NCBI GenBank assembly: GCA_029052265.1
Contig: JAIDJJ010000130.1
Location: forward strand, 1-14,750
DNA: 14,750 bases
From: Muribaculaceae bacterium
Lineage (GTDB): Bacteria > Bacteroidota > Bacteroidia > Bacteroidales > Muribaculaceae
Reading direction: 5' to 3'
The translations under genes and the position numbers were made by a program. This document shows positions 5,918 through 12,913 of the stretch, piece by piece. The notes below the pieces were generated by a model that ran no database searches, had not been told where the DNA came from, and saw nothing but the letters and a program-made list of their open reading frames with translations. Each line of letters opens with the position of its first letter. The first letter of the stretch is position 1.

Positions 5918-7363
5918 CTATTTCCTGCTGTTGGTGGTAGGTTCAGGGCGGTTGTGACTGAACCATCTGGTGTGTATTACAAGCGGATGGCGGTTGCCTG
6001 TAAGTCTGGAAACGAGTTTTACGGTAAGGTATGAGATGGTGGTGCAGATTGCTAAAGGAAGAGCAAATTTATATGACTGAGTCATTTCCATTGTTATGAA
6101 TATAGTCATGAGCGGCGCTTCGATTACACCACCCATCACTCCTGACATACCGATGAATGCAAATATCCCTACAGGCAGAGACGTGCCGAAAAGATGGTTG
6201 CTCAGCCATGCATATATGAATCCTGCCATGCTGCCGGCAAAGAGGGTGGGTGCGAAATCTCCGCCCACGCCGCCGCTGCAGTTTGTGGCGGCTACGGCAG
6301 GACATTTGAGAAGAAGGATTCCGGCTGCACAAAGTGGCAGAAGTATGTAGGAGTCTGTAAAATGTTGGATAATGCTTCCTTTGGCGAGGGCGCTGCAGTC
6401 ACCGTTTATAAGATTGCCGATTACCGGATATCCGGTGGAAAACATCGAAGGGAAGATGAACAGGATTGCTCCAAGCATTATCCCTCCGTAAAGGTTGCGT
6501 TTCCATGGATTGGTTATGTTCTTGAAGTAGGTGTCCATGTGGGAAGTCACGTGTGAATAATATATGCTGTAGATCCCACAGAAGACACCAAGTCCCAGAA
6601 CCATCGGAATTATGTCGGCAGAATAGTCTGACAATGGAGTGAATGTCAAGTCGGGATGAAACCCTCTGCATGTGAAAATGGTCAGATAGGATGTAAGGCA
6701 TCCTATTGTCGCGGCAAGCAATGCATTGACTGAAAGTTGCATGTGTAGCAATTCGATTGCAAACATTAATCCTCCCACCGGGGCTGAAAAGATGCCTGCT
6801 ATGCCTGAACTGGCGCCACATGCTATCAGGATTCTCAGCATGTCGGGAGACAGCCTGAGCAATTGACCGATATTGCTTCCTATGGCGGCTCCTGTATAGG
6901 CTATAGGTCCTTCCGCTCCTGATGATCCTCCCATGCCAAGGGTTATGGAACCTCCTACTATAGAGGAGTATGTGAGGCTTTTCCGTAATCGGTAGGCACG
7001 ATGTTTCAGATCACGCATGAGTTGTGCCACCCCGTGTGTGAGATTCGTGTGGATTATATATCTTGTAAAGATTCCTGTAAGCAGGATTCCGGCTATAGGG
7101 GTTAATATGATCCACCAGTTGAACTTGAAATCTGTGATATGTGGAATAAACAGGTCTGATATGGCGGATATGAAGAGTTTGAACAGATAGGCGCCGAGTC
7201 CGCAAAGCACTCCTATTATGAATGCAAGTATAATTGTAAAGGCAAACTCCGGAATGTGTTTCATTCTCCATCCGTTGAATCTTGATATTATGTCAGATTC
7301 AATAGGAGTAGGAGTCTTCTGGAGCGGTTGAGTGTCGGATATTTGTGGATTGTTACGCGTCAT
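5918..7363 (-). CDS. CLC-family chloride channel/transporter, channel-like at the proton-glutamate site
   Basis: A 481-residue polytopic membrane protein with the CLC signature motifs. GSSGAEGPIAYTGAAIG corresponds to the GREGP motif and keeps the gating glutamate (E151, E148 of E. coli CLC-ec1). NCSGGVGGDFAPTLFAGS (361-378) is the GxFxP anion-site motif. The GSGIP motif is diverged to LTHGVA (108-113), a GHGVP-like variant. IFSAPVGGLMFAIELL (191-206) aligns without gaps to the CLC-ec1 segment carrying E202-E203; E204 matches E202, but the internal proton glutamate E203 is replaced by L205. Loss of that residue is a feature of CLC channels and uncoupled variants. The likely role is passive or partly coupled Cl- movement across the inner membrane. 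There is no C-terminal CBS pair. The ATG at 7361-7363 gives about 35 polar residues before the first helix. The gene has a long AT-rich upstream region with promoter and hairpins. Confidence 0.93.
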   Translation of the reverse strand: MTRNNPQISDTQPLQKTPTPIESDIISRFNGWRMKHIPEFAFTIILAFIIGVLCGLGAYLFKLFISAISDLFIPHITDFKFNWWIILTPIAGILLTGIFTRYIIHTNLTHGVAQLMRDLKHRAYRLRKSLTYSSIVGGSITLGMGGSSGAEGPIAYTGAAIGSNIGQLLRLSPDMLRILIACGASSGIAGIFSAPVGGLMFAIELLHMQLSVNALLAATIGCLTSYLTIFTCRGFHPDLTFTPLSDYSADIIPMVLGLGVFCGIYSIYYSHVTSHMDTYFKNITNPWKRNLYGGIMLGAILFIFPSMFSTGYPVIGNLINGDCSALAKGSIIQHFTDSYILLPLCAAGILLLKCPAVAATNCSGGVGGDFAPTLFAGSMAGFIYAWLSNHLFGTSLPVGIFAFIGMSGVMGGVIEAPLMTIFITMEMTQSYKFALPLAICTTISYLTVKLVSRLTGNRHPLVIHTRWFSHNRPEPTTNSRK

Positions 7364-7369
7364 AAATCT

Positions 7370-7444
7370 TTATAGATGAAGTTTCCATGTCCGGAATTTG
7401 TTTTTCTCTTTCTCTTGCACAGGGATCATTTTGTCTGTAGACAT
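7370..7444 (-). CDS. Possible 24-aa upstream ORF before the CLC gene
   Basis: ATG at 7442-7444, 24 codons, TAA at 7370-7372, ending 6 nt before the CLC ATG. The peptide starts MSTDKMIPVQEKEKNKF and is hydrophilic and basic at the end. No clear ribosome binding site precedes it. It could be a leader peptide coupling translation into the CLC gene, or chance. I keep it only as a possibility. Confidence 0.2.
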   Translation of the reverse strand: MSTDKMIPVQEKEKNKFRTWKLHL

Positions 7445-7486
7445 TCTGATGATATGGATGGTGTATAAAAAGAGGTGTTCCTTTGG

Positions 7487-7501
7487 TTATAACAATTATA
7501 A
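7487..7501. promoter_or_regulatory. AT-rich dyad, possible operator
   Basis: A perfect dyad TTATAA-CAA-TTATAA lies about 124 nt upstream of the CLC start. Its symmetry suggests a dimeric regulator site, but in such AT-rich DNA chance is a real alternative. Confidence 0.2.
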
Positions 7502-7529
7502 ACGGATAAGGTGAGAGGAAATATAAAGA

Positions 7530-7559
7530 AATAAAAACAGACTTCTTTCCCAAGAAGCC
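7530..7559 (-). terminator. Terminator-like hairpin upstream of the CLC gene
   Basis: Minus strand: an 8-bp stem with one G-U (7552-7559 with 7540-7547), GGGA loop, then TGTTTTTATTTC. The stem is partly A-U rich, so strength is moderate. It could end a small RNA or act as an attenuator. Confidence 0.45.
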
Positions 7560-7793
7560 TGCCACTTTGCGAATCAAAATTATTTCTACAAACCTAACAT
7601 AAACGATTTATTTAATCTATATCTTTAAGTTCCTTAAGAACTTTACCTTGTTTTGAACCTGTTTTTCTTTTTTACCTTTCAGATTTCTACGAGTAGAAAC
7701 GTTAATGCTGAAATAATACTTACCTTATAACCTATGAGTCATGAAATTTTTAACCAAGTCCGGATGTGTTGATGACATCTTTGTTTTTCGGAC
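7530..7793 (-). ncRNA. Candidate structured small RNA or CLC leader RNA
   Basis: A predicted transcript of about 260 nt on the minus strand. It would begin near 7792, just after the promoter at 7798-7828, with a nested hairpin at its 5' end: GTCCG...CGGAC (plus 7789-7793 and 7758-7762) enclosing GATGT...ACATC (7775-7779 and 7763-7767). Two more hairpins follow: TTTCTA-CTCG-TAGAAA (7684-7699) and AAGTTC-TTAAG-GAACTT (7627-7643). It ends with GGCTTCTT-GGGA-AAGAAGTC (7540-7559) followed by TGTTTTTATTT. No ORF over 25 codons with a good start lies within it. It could be a free small RNA, or a leader whose last hairpin attenuates the CLC gene 170 nt further on. Bacteroidales have known structured RNAs of this size class (for example Bacteroidales-1/6S-type), but I could not match this one to any. 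Confidence 0.4.
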
Positions 7794-7797
7794 AATG

Positions 7798-7828
7798 CAA
7801 AATTAAGCATCAAAAACAGGTTTTGCAA
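7798..7828 (-). promoter_or_regulatory. Promoter with no clear gene immediately downstream
   Basis: Minus strand: TTG at plus 7826-7828, exactly 20 nt, then TAATTTTG at 7798-7805, a full match to TAnnTTTG. The predicted start is near 7792. The next convincing protein gene (CLC) begins more than 420 nt downstream. Confidence 0.65.
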
Positions 7829-7982
7829 GCAATATGGATGACTATATGGGTTAAATATAGGAAATATAAGATTATATAATTTGAATATCAGTATATTATA
7901 AATATATAATATAGTATGAATATAAAGTGCTGTATAGGTCAAAATAGTAAAATAAAGACGAAATTCGGGTATTTATATGTGG

Positions 7983-9611
7983 TTACGCCAAAAAAGAGAC
8001 GGGGTTTTCGTCGCCTCTCCAGAGCTTTGCTACATTGTCATCAAATCTTTCGCGGTCGATGGCTCGGTTGCGCATGCGGTTGCGGTAGGCATATACCGTA
8101 TTGACAGAATAGTTGAGAATCTGTGCGATTTTGGAACTTTGGTCGATGCCAAGTCTGACAAAAGCATATATCCTTATTTCCGGGATAAGAAGCTCATCGG
8201 GTTTTAGTTCTATTTTTTTATCGGGGAGGAGCAAAGTATTGATTTTTTCAACAATGTCAGGGAATATGTCAAGAATAGCCTTGTCGATAAGCCGATAAAA
8301 CTCGTCGGAGTCTTCTCCAGAGAATTTGCCGGAGGAAATAAGCTTTAAGAGGTCGTCGCCTTGTCCGGCATTTATTTTGCGTGTCACAAGTTTTGCGAAC
8401 TGGTCAAGTCTTGATGCATAGTTTGAACAGAGTCCGATAAAGTTGCCCACATATGCCTCCAGCATTTTTGACGTCGATTCAAGTTGTTTGCCTTTGGTTC
8501 TTGAGATCCTTATATTTTTTATGAGAACGGCAGAAAGGACTATCGCTATCAGCAGCAGGGAAGTTGAAATAAGGAGATAGACAAACATTTTTTTATTTGA
8601 AGAGTTGATGTTATGCCGGTATGCTTCATCAATAAGGGGCATAAAAGTGGCAATCGATACGGTGCGCATCCTTATGTTGCCGCTGTTGGCTTCCTCGAGC
8701 GCGAAATTGATGTAATTGAACGCGTTCTCAAGATCCCCTTCTTCATAAAGCCAGTTTGCAAGAGTTGGTAGTGCTATCCCTTCCTTTACGCTCCCTTTTA
8801 TATCGCATTCCGCAGAAATGGCGAGGTTTTCCACATATCCGTTGTAATTGCCTAAGTTTTTGTTTACAATGGCAAGTTGGAATGCCGCCATGGCGTAAAT
8901 GTTGGTTTTCTCTGAATTGGTTTTCAATAAGGTCTCAAGTTCATTTTTTGCTTTTTCCCATTTTGCATCGTTCACGAGTCTTTCGGCAGAAATAAATTGT
9001 CTGAAGGTGTCGTTTGGCGGTAGAAGCATAAGGAGAGAGTCGTCGCAATTTATATATTTTTCGCGGAAGAGATCGGCATATCTGGTGTGGTCCTGAACAA
9101 ATGCAAGCATATATGAATACATTATTCTTGAAGCTTTCCAGAACTCTATCCTGGCGTCTTCCGGAAGTCCGAGGCGGCTTATAGAGTCGAGTCTCCATAC
9201 AGCAGGGGAGAATATTCCGGCTGTGCTGAGGGCTGTAACAAGAGAAAGCTCACTTCTGATGCGCTTGAATCCGGAAGGGTCGTCTGGGACGGCGTCTATA
9301 GCTTTTTCAGCATAAAATATAGATGAGTCGGCGTTCATTTGCCGGTATTGGTCGGCGATCTCTATCAGCACTTCCCATTGGCGCGAAGGCATGTTGCCGG
9401 CTTTCAGAAGATTTTTGAGAGAATCGATATGGTTGATTTTGGTTTTCTGATAGATGCTTGCCTTGGATATTGTAGTGTTGAGCCGCCTAAGCACATTGGA
9501 TGAAACGGTGTGTTTGTTGTCTCTGTGGGATTGCCCGGAGGAGTCGCATGCGGTTGCATGGAGCATGATGGCACAGACAATTAAAAGTAATGAAAGAGGG
9601 AAGGTTCGCAT
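7983..9611 (-). CDS. Membrane-anchored TPR regulator with C-terminal HTH (DUF6377-type)
   Basis: A 542-residue protein. The N-terminus has a signal-type hydrophobic stretch (residues 4-19) with a Cys at 22 (HATAC, a poor but possible lipobox). Residues about 40-335 are helical TPR-like repeats (QWEVLIEIADQYRQMNADSSIFYAEKAI; ANWLYEEGDLENAFNYINFALEEA) and should be periplasmic. One membrane helix follows at about 342-366. The C-terminal cytosolic part (367-542) matches my memory of DUF6377 and contains a LuxR-like helix-turn-helix at about 478-517: EIRIYAFVRLGIDQSSKIAQILNYSVNTVYAYRNRMRNRA. Such proteins are thought to sense an envelope signal through the TPRs and bind DNA from the membrane, often near nutrient-uptake loci. 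No SusC/SusD pair is nearby here, so its target is unknown. The gene is divergent from the M16 peptidase gene, with a 119-nt shared promoter region. Confidence 0.88.
   Translation of the reverse strand: MRTFPLSLLLIVCAIMLHATACDSSGQSHRDNKHTVSSNVLRRLNTTISKASIYQKTKINHIDSLKNLLKAGNMPSRQWEVLIEIADQYRQMNADSSIFYAEKAIDAVPDDPSGFKRIRSELSLVTALSTAGIFSPAVWRLDSISRLGLPEDARIEFWKASRIMYSYMLAFVQDHTRYADLFREKYINCDDSLLMLLPPNDTFRQFISAERLVNDAKWEKAKNELETLLKTNSEKTNIYAMAAFQLAIVNKNLGNYNGYVENLAISAECDIKGSVKEGIALPTLANWLYEEGDLENAFNYINFALEEANSGNIRMRTVSIATFMPLIDEAYRHNINSSNKKMFVYLLISTSLLLIAIVLSAVLIKNIRISRTKGKQLESTSKMLEAYVGNFIGLCSNYASRLDQFAKLVTRKINAGQGDDLLKLISSGKFSGEDSDEFYRLIDKAILDIFPDIVEKINTLLLPDKKIELKPDELLIPEIRIYAFVRLGIDQSSKIAQILNYSVNTVYAYRNRMRNRAIDRERFDDNVAKLWRGDENPVSFLA
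7990..8018 (-). terminator. Terminator embedded in the 3' end of the regulator gene
   Basis: Minus strand: AGA-GGC-GACG, loop AAAACCC, CGTC-TCT, then TTTTTT (plus 7990-7995), all before the stop codon at 7983-7985. The stem is 7 bp with a 3-nt bulge, so it is moderate. The T-run encodes the final Ser-Phe-Leu residues. Confidence 0.4.
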
Positions 9612-9673
9612 GATTTCTCAGATTTAGATGCGTGTTGTCTTTACAGTTTACTCATGGGGAGAGGGTTGTAATG

Positions 9674-9681
9674 CAAAGTTA
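9674..9681 (-). promoter_or_regulatory. -7 element of the DUF6377-type regulator gene
   Basis: TAACTTTG on the minus strand, a full match to TAnnTTTG, 63 nt upstream of the ATG at 9611. No TTG lies at exactly 20 nt. Its -33 region would cover the plus-strand -7 element at 9695-9702. Confidence 0.5.
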
Positions 9682-9694
9682 CGGAATTTTTTAT

Positions 9695-9702
9695 TAATTT
9701 TG
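9695..9702 (+). promoter_or_regulatory. -7 element of the M16 peptidase gene
   Basis: TAATTTTG, a full match to TAnnTTTG, 28 nt before the ATG at 9731. The predicted start is near 9709, giving a leader of about 22 nt. A TTG occurs at 9666-9668 but at 26 nt spacing, so the -33 element is unclear. Confidence 0.5.
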
Positions 9703-9730
9703 CGCACTTAAACAGGGAAATGATAAATCT

Positions 9731-10954
9731 ATGAATCAATCATACAGAGTCTTTACATTGTCCAACGGGCTGAGGGTGGTGTGCTGGCATGTCAAAGGTC
9801 TTGTAAGTTATATAGGGGCTGTGGTGAATGCAGGGAGCCGAGATGAGAGCGACAGTTGTCATGGACTCGCCCACTTTGTGGAGCATACAGTCTTCAAGGG
9901 TACTGCCAAGCGCCGCGGATGGCAGATCTCAAGCCGGATGGAGGTGGTGGGCGGAGAATTGAACGCCTATACTTCCAAAGAGGAGACGATGGTCTACACC
10001 AATGCTCCAGCAGGTTATGAGGAAAGGGCAGTGGAATTGCTCTCGGATATTATAATGTCGAGTGGTTTTCCGGAAGTGGAACTGGAAAAGGAGAAAGAGG
10101 TTGTGGTTGAGGAGATAAAAAGCTACCTTGACAGTCCGGCGGATTCCGTGTATGATGAATTTGAGGAACTTGCCTATGCGGGTTCAGGATTGTCGCATAA
10201 TATACTCGGGACACCCGAAAGCGTGAAACGTCTTTCAGGAAGTGACTGCAGGGGATTCCTTGACAGGTTTTATACTCCACATAACATGGTGGTGTATTGT
10301 TGTTCTCCGCTTCCGCCCGAAAAATTGTGCCGTCTTGTGGAGCGATATTTTTCCAATATGCATTTCCCTGCATGTAGACATGACAGGATTGCCCCTCCGG
10401 CAATGTGCCGGTTTGATCTTAAGCGTGACCGCGGAAATCACCAGGCAAATACGATTGTCGGGGCAAGGGTGTTCGGGCGGAATGACAACCGTCGTTATGC
10501 CCTTTTCCTTTTGAACAACTATCTCGGCGGTCCATGTATGAATTCCAGGCTTAACCGAGAGCTTAGGGAGAAAAGGGGATATGTGTATACTGTCGACAGT
10601 AATGTGAGCCTGATGAGCGATTCCGGATTGATGCTTATCTATTTCGGATCTGATCCGGCATCGGTGGGGAAGTGCCGCAAGATTATTAATGCTGAACTTG
10701 ACAGGATGGCACAGTCTCCACTTTCAGCTTCTGTATTTGAAAAAATGAAGCGCCAGTATTGCGGACAGTTGCTTGTCAGTTCTGACCACCGGGAGAACCG
10801 GGCAATGTCGCTTGGAAAAAGTATCCTTTATTATAATGAGATTCATGATATATCTACCGCCGCCGAAAGAATAATGGATGTGCGGGCTGAAGATGTAAGG
10901 GAGGTGGCTGAGCTATTGTCGCCGTCAAATTGCAGCTGTCTGACCCTGATATGA
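9731..10954 (+). CDS. M16-family zinc metallopeptidase (pitrilysin/processing-peptidase type)
   Basis: A 407-residue protein, the usual length of single-unit M16B peptidases. The inverted zinc motif HFVEH is at residues 48-52 (H48 and H52 zinc ligands, E51 catalytic base). The third ligand is probably E128 in VVVEEIKSY, giving 75 residues between H52 and E128, as expected for HxxEH-x(74-76)-E. NAYTSKEETMVY (78-89) is the conserved active-site strand. The C-terminal half carries the substrate-tail motif LREKRGYVYTV. There is no signal peptide or membrane helix, so it is predicted to be cytosolic, degrading or trimming peptides. It probably acts as a dimer. The ATG at 9731 lies 28 nt after a -7 element. 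dusB follows after 20 nt, so the two are probably one operon; a functional link is not obvious. Confidence 0.94.
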   Translation: MNQSYRVFTLSNGLRVVCWHVKGLVSYIGAVVNAGSRDESDSCHGLAHFVEHTVFKGTAKRRGWQISSRMEVVGGELNAYTSKEETMVYTNAPAGYEERAVELLSDIIMSSGFPEVELEKEKEVVVEEIKSYLDSPADSVYDEFEELAYAGSGLSHNILGTPESVKRLSGSDCRGFLDRFYTPHNMVVYCCSPLPPEKLCRLVERYFSNMHFPACRHDRIAPPAMCRFDLKRDRGNHQANTIVGARVFGRNDNRRYALFLLNNYLGGPCMNSRLNRELREKRGYVYTVDSNVSLMSDSGLMLIYFGSDPASVGKCRKIINAELDRMAQSPLSASVFEKMKRQYCGQLLVSSDHRENRAMSLGKSILYYNEIHDISTAAERIMDVRAEDVREVAELLSPSNCSCLTLI

Positions 10955-10974
10955 TACTAAAGAGCTTGTAGGAT

Positions 10975-11955
10975 ATGAAAATAGGTAATATAGATCTGGG
11001 GGAGCGCCCTGTGATGCTTGCTCCAATGGAAGATGTCACTGATCCGTCGTTCCGCCTGATATGCCGCGAACAGGGGGCTAAGATGGTTTATACGGAATTT
11101 GTGTCGTCGGAGGCGCTCGTGCGCAATATCGCTTCGACCGCAAGAAAACTTCATATCGACGACAGGGAGCGCCCTGTGGCGATACAGATTTACGGTCGGG
11201 ATCCTGAAGCCATGGTGGATGCAGCCAAAATGGTGGAAGATGCCGGTCCTGACTTGATTGACATCAATTTCGGATGTCCTGTAAAAAAAGTTGCCGGGAA
11301 AGGTGCGGGGGCAGGAATGCTGAGGGATATTCCCAAAATGCTGGCTATTACGGAATCTGTGGTGAAGGCGGTAAATTTGCCGGTCACCGTGAAGACGCGT
11401 CTAGGCTGGGATGCAGACAATAAGATAATTGCCGACCTCGGTCCGCGCCTTCAGGATTGTGGAATAGCCGCGCTGACGGTGCATGGAAGGACCAGGTCGC
11501 AGATGTATACCGGCGATGCTGACTGGACACTCATCGGGGCGCTTAAGTCTGATCCGAGAATGGAGATTCCTGTGATCGGCAATGGCGACATCACCACTCC
11601 TGAAGGGGCTGCCAAGGCTTTCGAGGACTATGGCGTGGATGGTGTGATGATAGGGCGCGGGGCGATAGGGGCGACCTGGATTTTTCATGATGTCGATCAA
11701 TATCTGAAAACGGGGGAGTGGACTCCACTCGGCGATGCGGATAAATTTGCGCTGTTGCGCAGGCAGATCAGGGAGAGTATCGACAGGATAGATGAATACC
11801 GGGGGATTCTTCATATCCGCAGGCATCTTGCTGCCACTCCGTTGTTTAAGGGGCTTCCGGATTTCAGACAGACGAGGATAAGGATGCTGCGTGCGGAGAC
11901 TGCCGACGAACTTGAACAGATATTCCGAGAAATCGAAGAAAAGTATTTCGGCTAA
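10975..11955 (+). CDS. dusB: tRNA-dihydrouridine synthase DusB
   Basis: A 326-residue FMN-dependent TIM-barrel enzyme (E. coli DusB has 321) that reduces uridine to dihydrouridine in the D-loop of tRNAs using NADPH. Visible motifs: VMLAPMEDVTDPSFRLICR at the N-terminus (flavin site), YTEFVSSEALVR, INFGCPVKKVAGKGAGAGML with the catalytic Cys at residue 101, LTVHGRTRSQMYTGDADW, IGNGDITTPEGA, and MIGRGAIGATWIF (FMN phosphate binding). The helical C-terminal domain binds tRNA. DusB is the best choice over DusA/DusC because of the AP(M)xxVTDxxFR start and CPVKKV motif. The gene follows the M16 peptidase by 20 nt. The 157 nt after it hold no gene that I can support and no strong terminator. Confidence 0.96.
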   Translation: MKIGNIDLGERPVMLAPMEDVTDPSFRLICREQGAKMVYTEFVSSEALVRNIASTARKLHIDDRERPVAIQIYGRDPEAMVDAAKMVEDAGPDLIDINFGCPVKKVAGKGAGAGMLRDIPKMLAITESVVKAVNLPVTVKTRLGWDADNKIIADLGPRLQDCGIAALTVHGRTRSQMYTGDADWTLIGALKSDPRMEIPVIGNGDITTPEGAAKAFEDYGVDGVMIGRGAIGATWIFHDVDQYLKTGEWTPLGDADKFALLRRQIRESIDRIDEYRGILHIRRHLAATPLFKGLPDFRQTRIRMLRAETADELEQIFREIEEKYFG

Positions 11956-12112
11956 AACCGGATTGTGTGCGTTGTGAATATAGAAGTTGTTTCCACCTTT
12001 TCTTTTCCCGGATTTCGTCAGGTCTAAACGGCGGGTGTAATACAGCTTCACGTGCGGGTCGTATAGGGTGTTGACGTCGGGATGAAAATTATAACAATAT
12101 AAATTTTATCTG

Positions 12113-12901
12113 ATGAACAGAATTATCTGCTTCGTGATTATTGCACTTGGGGTTTTACGTACCGGTGCGCAGGAGATTGGGGATTATAAAGTAGAGGTAG
12201 GTCAGTTTGACAAGGTCAAGGTATGTGACAACGTCAATGTTGTTTACCGTTGTCTGCCTGATTCCTCAGGGTTTATTCAGTATCGTGGCGACAAGCAGTT
12301 TGCGGATGCGTTTATAATTACTCCTAAAGATGGGAATCTGAAGATACAGGTGTCGACAGAAGATGTGGGGCATCCTGATCTTCCGGTGCTATATATATAT
12401 TCGGATTTTCTCACTTCGGTGGAAAATGCCTCAAATTTCACATTCAGGATTGAAGATCCCGCTCCGTGCGCGGAATTTAAGGCGACGCAGATAGGCAACG
12501 GGACTCTGTCTGTGGAGAATGTCAAGGCGAATAAGGTGACTGCATCCCTTGCCACGGGCAACGGGATGGTGAATATTTCCGGAGAATGCCGGGACGCGGT
12601 GCTGAAGATGGTGGGTACCGGCATGATTGCTGCCGACCGGCTGGAGGCGGACAATGTCCAGTGTAAGATTCTGGGTAGCGGCTCCATCGGCTGCGACGCA
12701 GGGATAGAACTTTCGGTCCGCGGACTCGGTTCCACTAAGATATATTATAAAGGAGATCCGAAGATCAAGAAATCGGGGGGCGGTAAGTTGTATCCTCTTC
12801 CTGAAGGACGCCCTCTTGATACAATCGTGACCGATGATGAGGATAGTGACAGCGGCGCTGTTGCCTCTGAAGAAGAGGAAGATGATTATGAAGAAAATTG
12901 A
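12113..12901 (+). CDS. Secreted GIN-domain protein (DUF2807)
   Basis: A 262-residue protein. A signal peptide at residues 1-19 or 20 (MNRIICFVIIALGVLRTGAQ) precedes a beta-rich region. FDKVKVCDNVNVVYRC and the repeating short strands (GNGTLSVENVKANKVTASLATGNGMVNISGECRDAVLKMVGTGMIAADRLEADNVQCKILGSGSIGCDAG) are the hallmark of the head GIN/DUF2807 right-handed beta-helix, with the recurring GNG/GTG/GSG turns. The tail is unusual: after KLYPLPEGRP it ends in about 25 residues that are nearly all Asp, Glu or Ser (EEEEDDYEEN). It is periplasmic or surface exposed; the family is called putative autotransporter adhesin, but no function is established. A flippase gene follows after about 12 nt, suggesting co-transcription. 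I could not find a consensus promoter upstream. Confidence 0.87.
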   Translation: MNRIICFVIIALGVLRTGAQEIGDYKVEVGQFDKVKVCDNVNVVYRCLPDSSGFIQYRGDKQFADAFIITPKDGNLKIQVSTEDVGHPDLPVLYIYSDFLTSVENASNFTFRIEDPAPCAEFKATQIGNGTLSVENVKANKVTASLATGNGMVNISGECRDAVLKMVGTGMIAADRLEADNVQCKILGSGSIGCDAGIELSVRGLGSTKIYYKGDPKIKKSGGGKLYPLPEGRPLDTIVTDDEDSDSGAVASEEEEDDYEEN

Positions 12902-12913
12902 GGCACAACGGTG

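Larger units (their letters stand above)
7364..7982. other. 619-nt AT-rich gap upstream of the CLC gene
   Basis: No convincing protein gene. From right to left it holds an extremely AT-rich block (about 7840-7930), a near-perfect minus-strand promoter (7798-7828), and four minus-strand hairpins: 7758-7793, 7684-7699, 7627-7643, and 7540-7559 followed by a T-run. It also contains a second unpaired TAnnTTTG (7575-7582), an AT dyad (7487-7501) and a 24-codon mini-ORF ending 6 nt before the CLC start. The two minus-strand frames longer than 60 codons here (7353-7577, 7739-7942) have low-complexity or implausible sequences and I do not call them. Confidence 0.7.

Noticed and set aside
7684..7699. 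TTTCTAC..GTAGAAA resembling the hairpin of a Cas12a CRISPR repeat
   Set aside because: Only one copy, no spacer array, no cas genes nearby, and the loop differs from Cas12a repeats. It fits better as one hairpin of the candidate RNA.
7364..7793. Fluoride riboswitch ahead of the CLC gene
   Set aside because: I could not find the conserved riboswitch core, and the protein has the chloride-type EGP motif rather than clear fluoride-CLC motifs.
7739..7942. 67-codon Tyr/Ile-rich ORF in the AT-rich block
   Set aside because: The composition simply reflects AT-rich DNA; there is no start signal and it would overlap the promoter at 7798-7828.
11401..12051. 216-codon minus-strand ORF opposite dusB
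   Set aside because: It is antisense to the well-supported dusB and has no recognisable domain.
11956..12112. Promoter or terminator in the gap between dusB and the GIN-domain gene
   Set aside because: A TTGACG and AT-rich stretch are present but not at Bacteroidota spacing, and no strong hairpin plus T-run was found.
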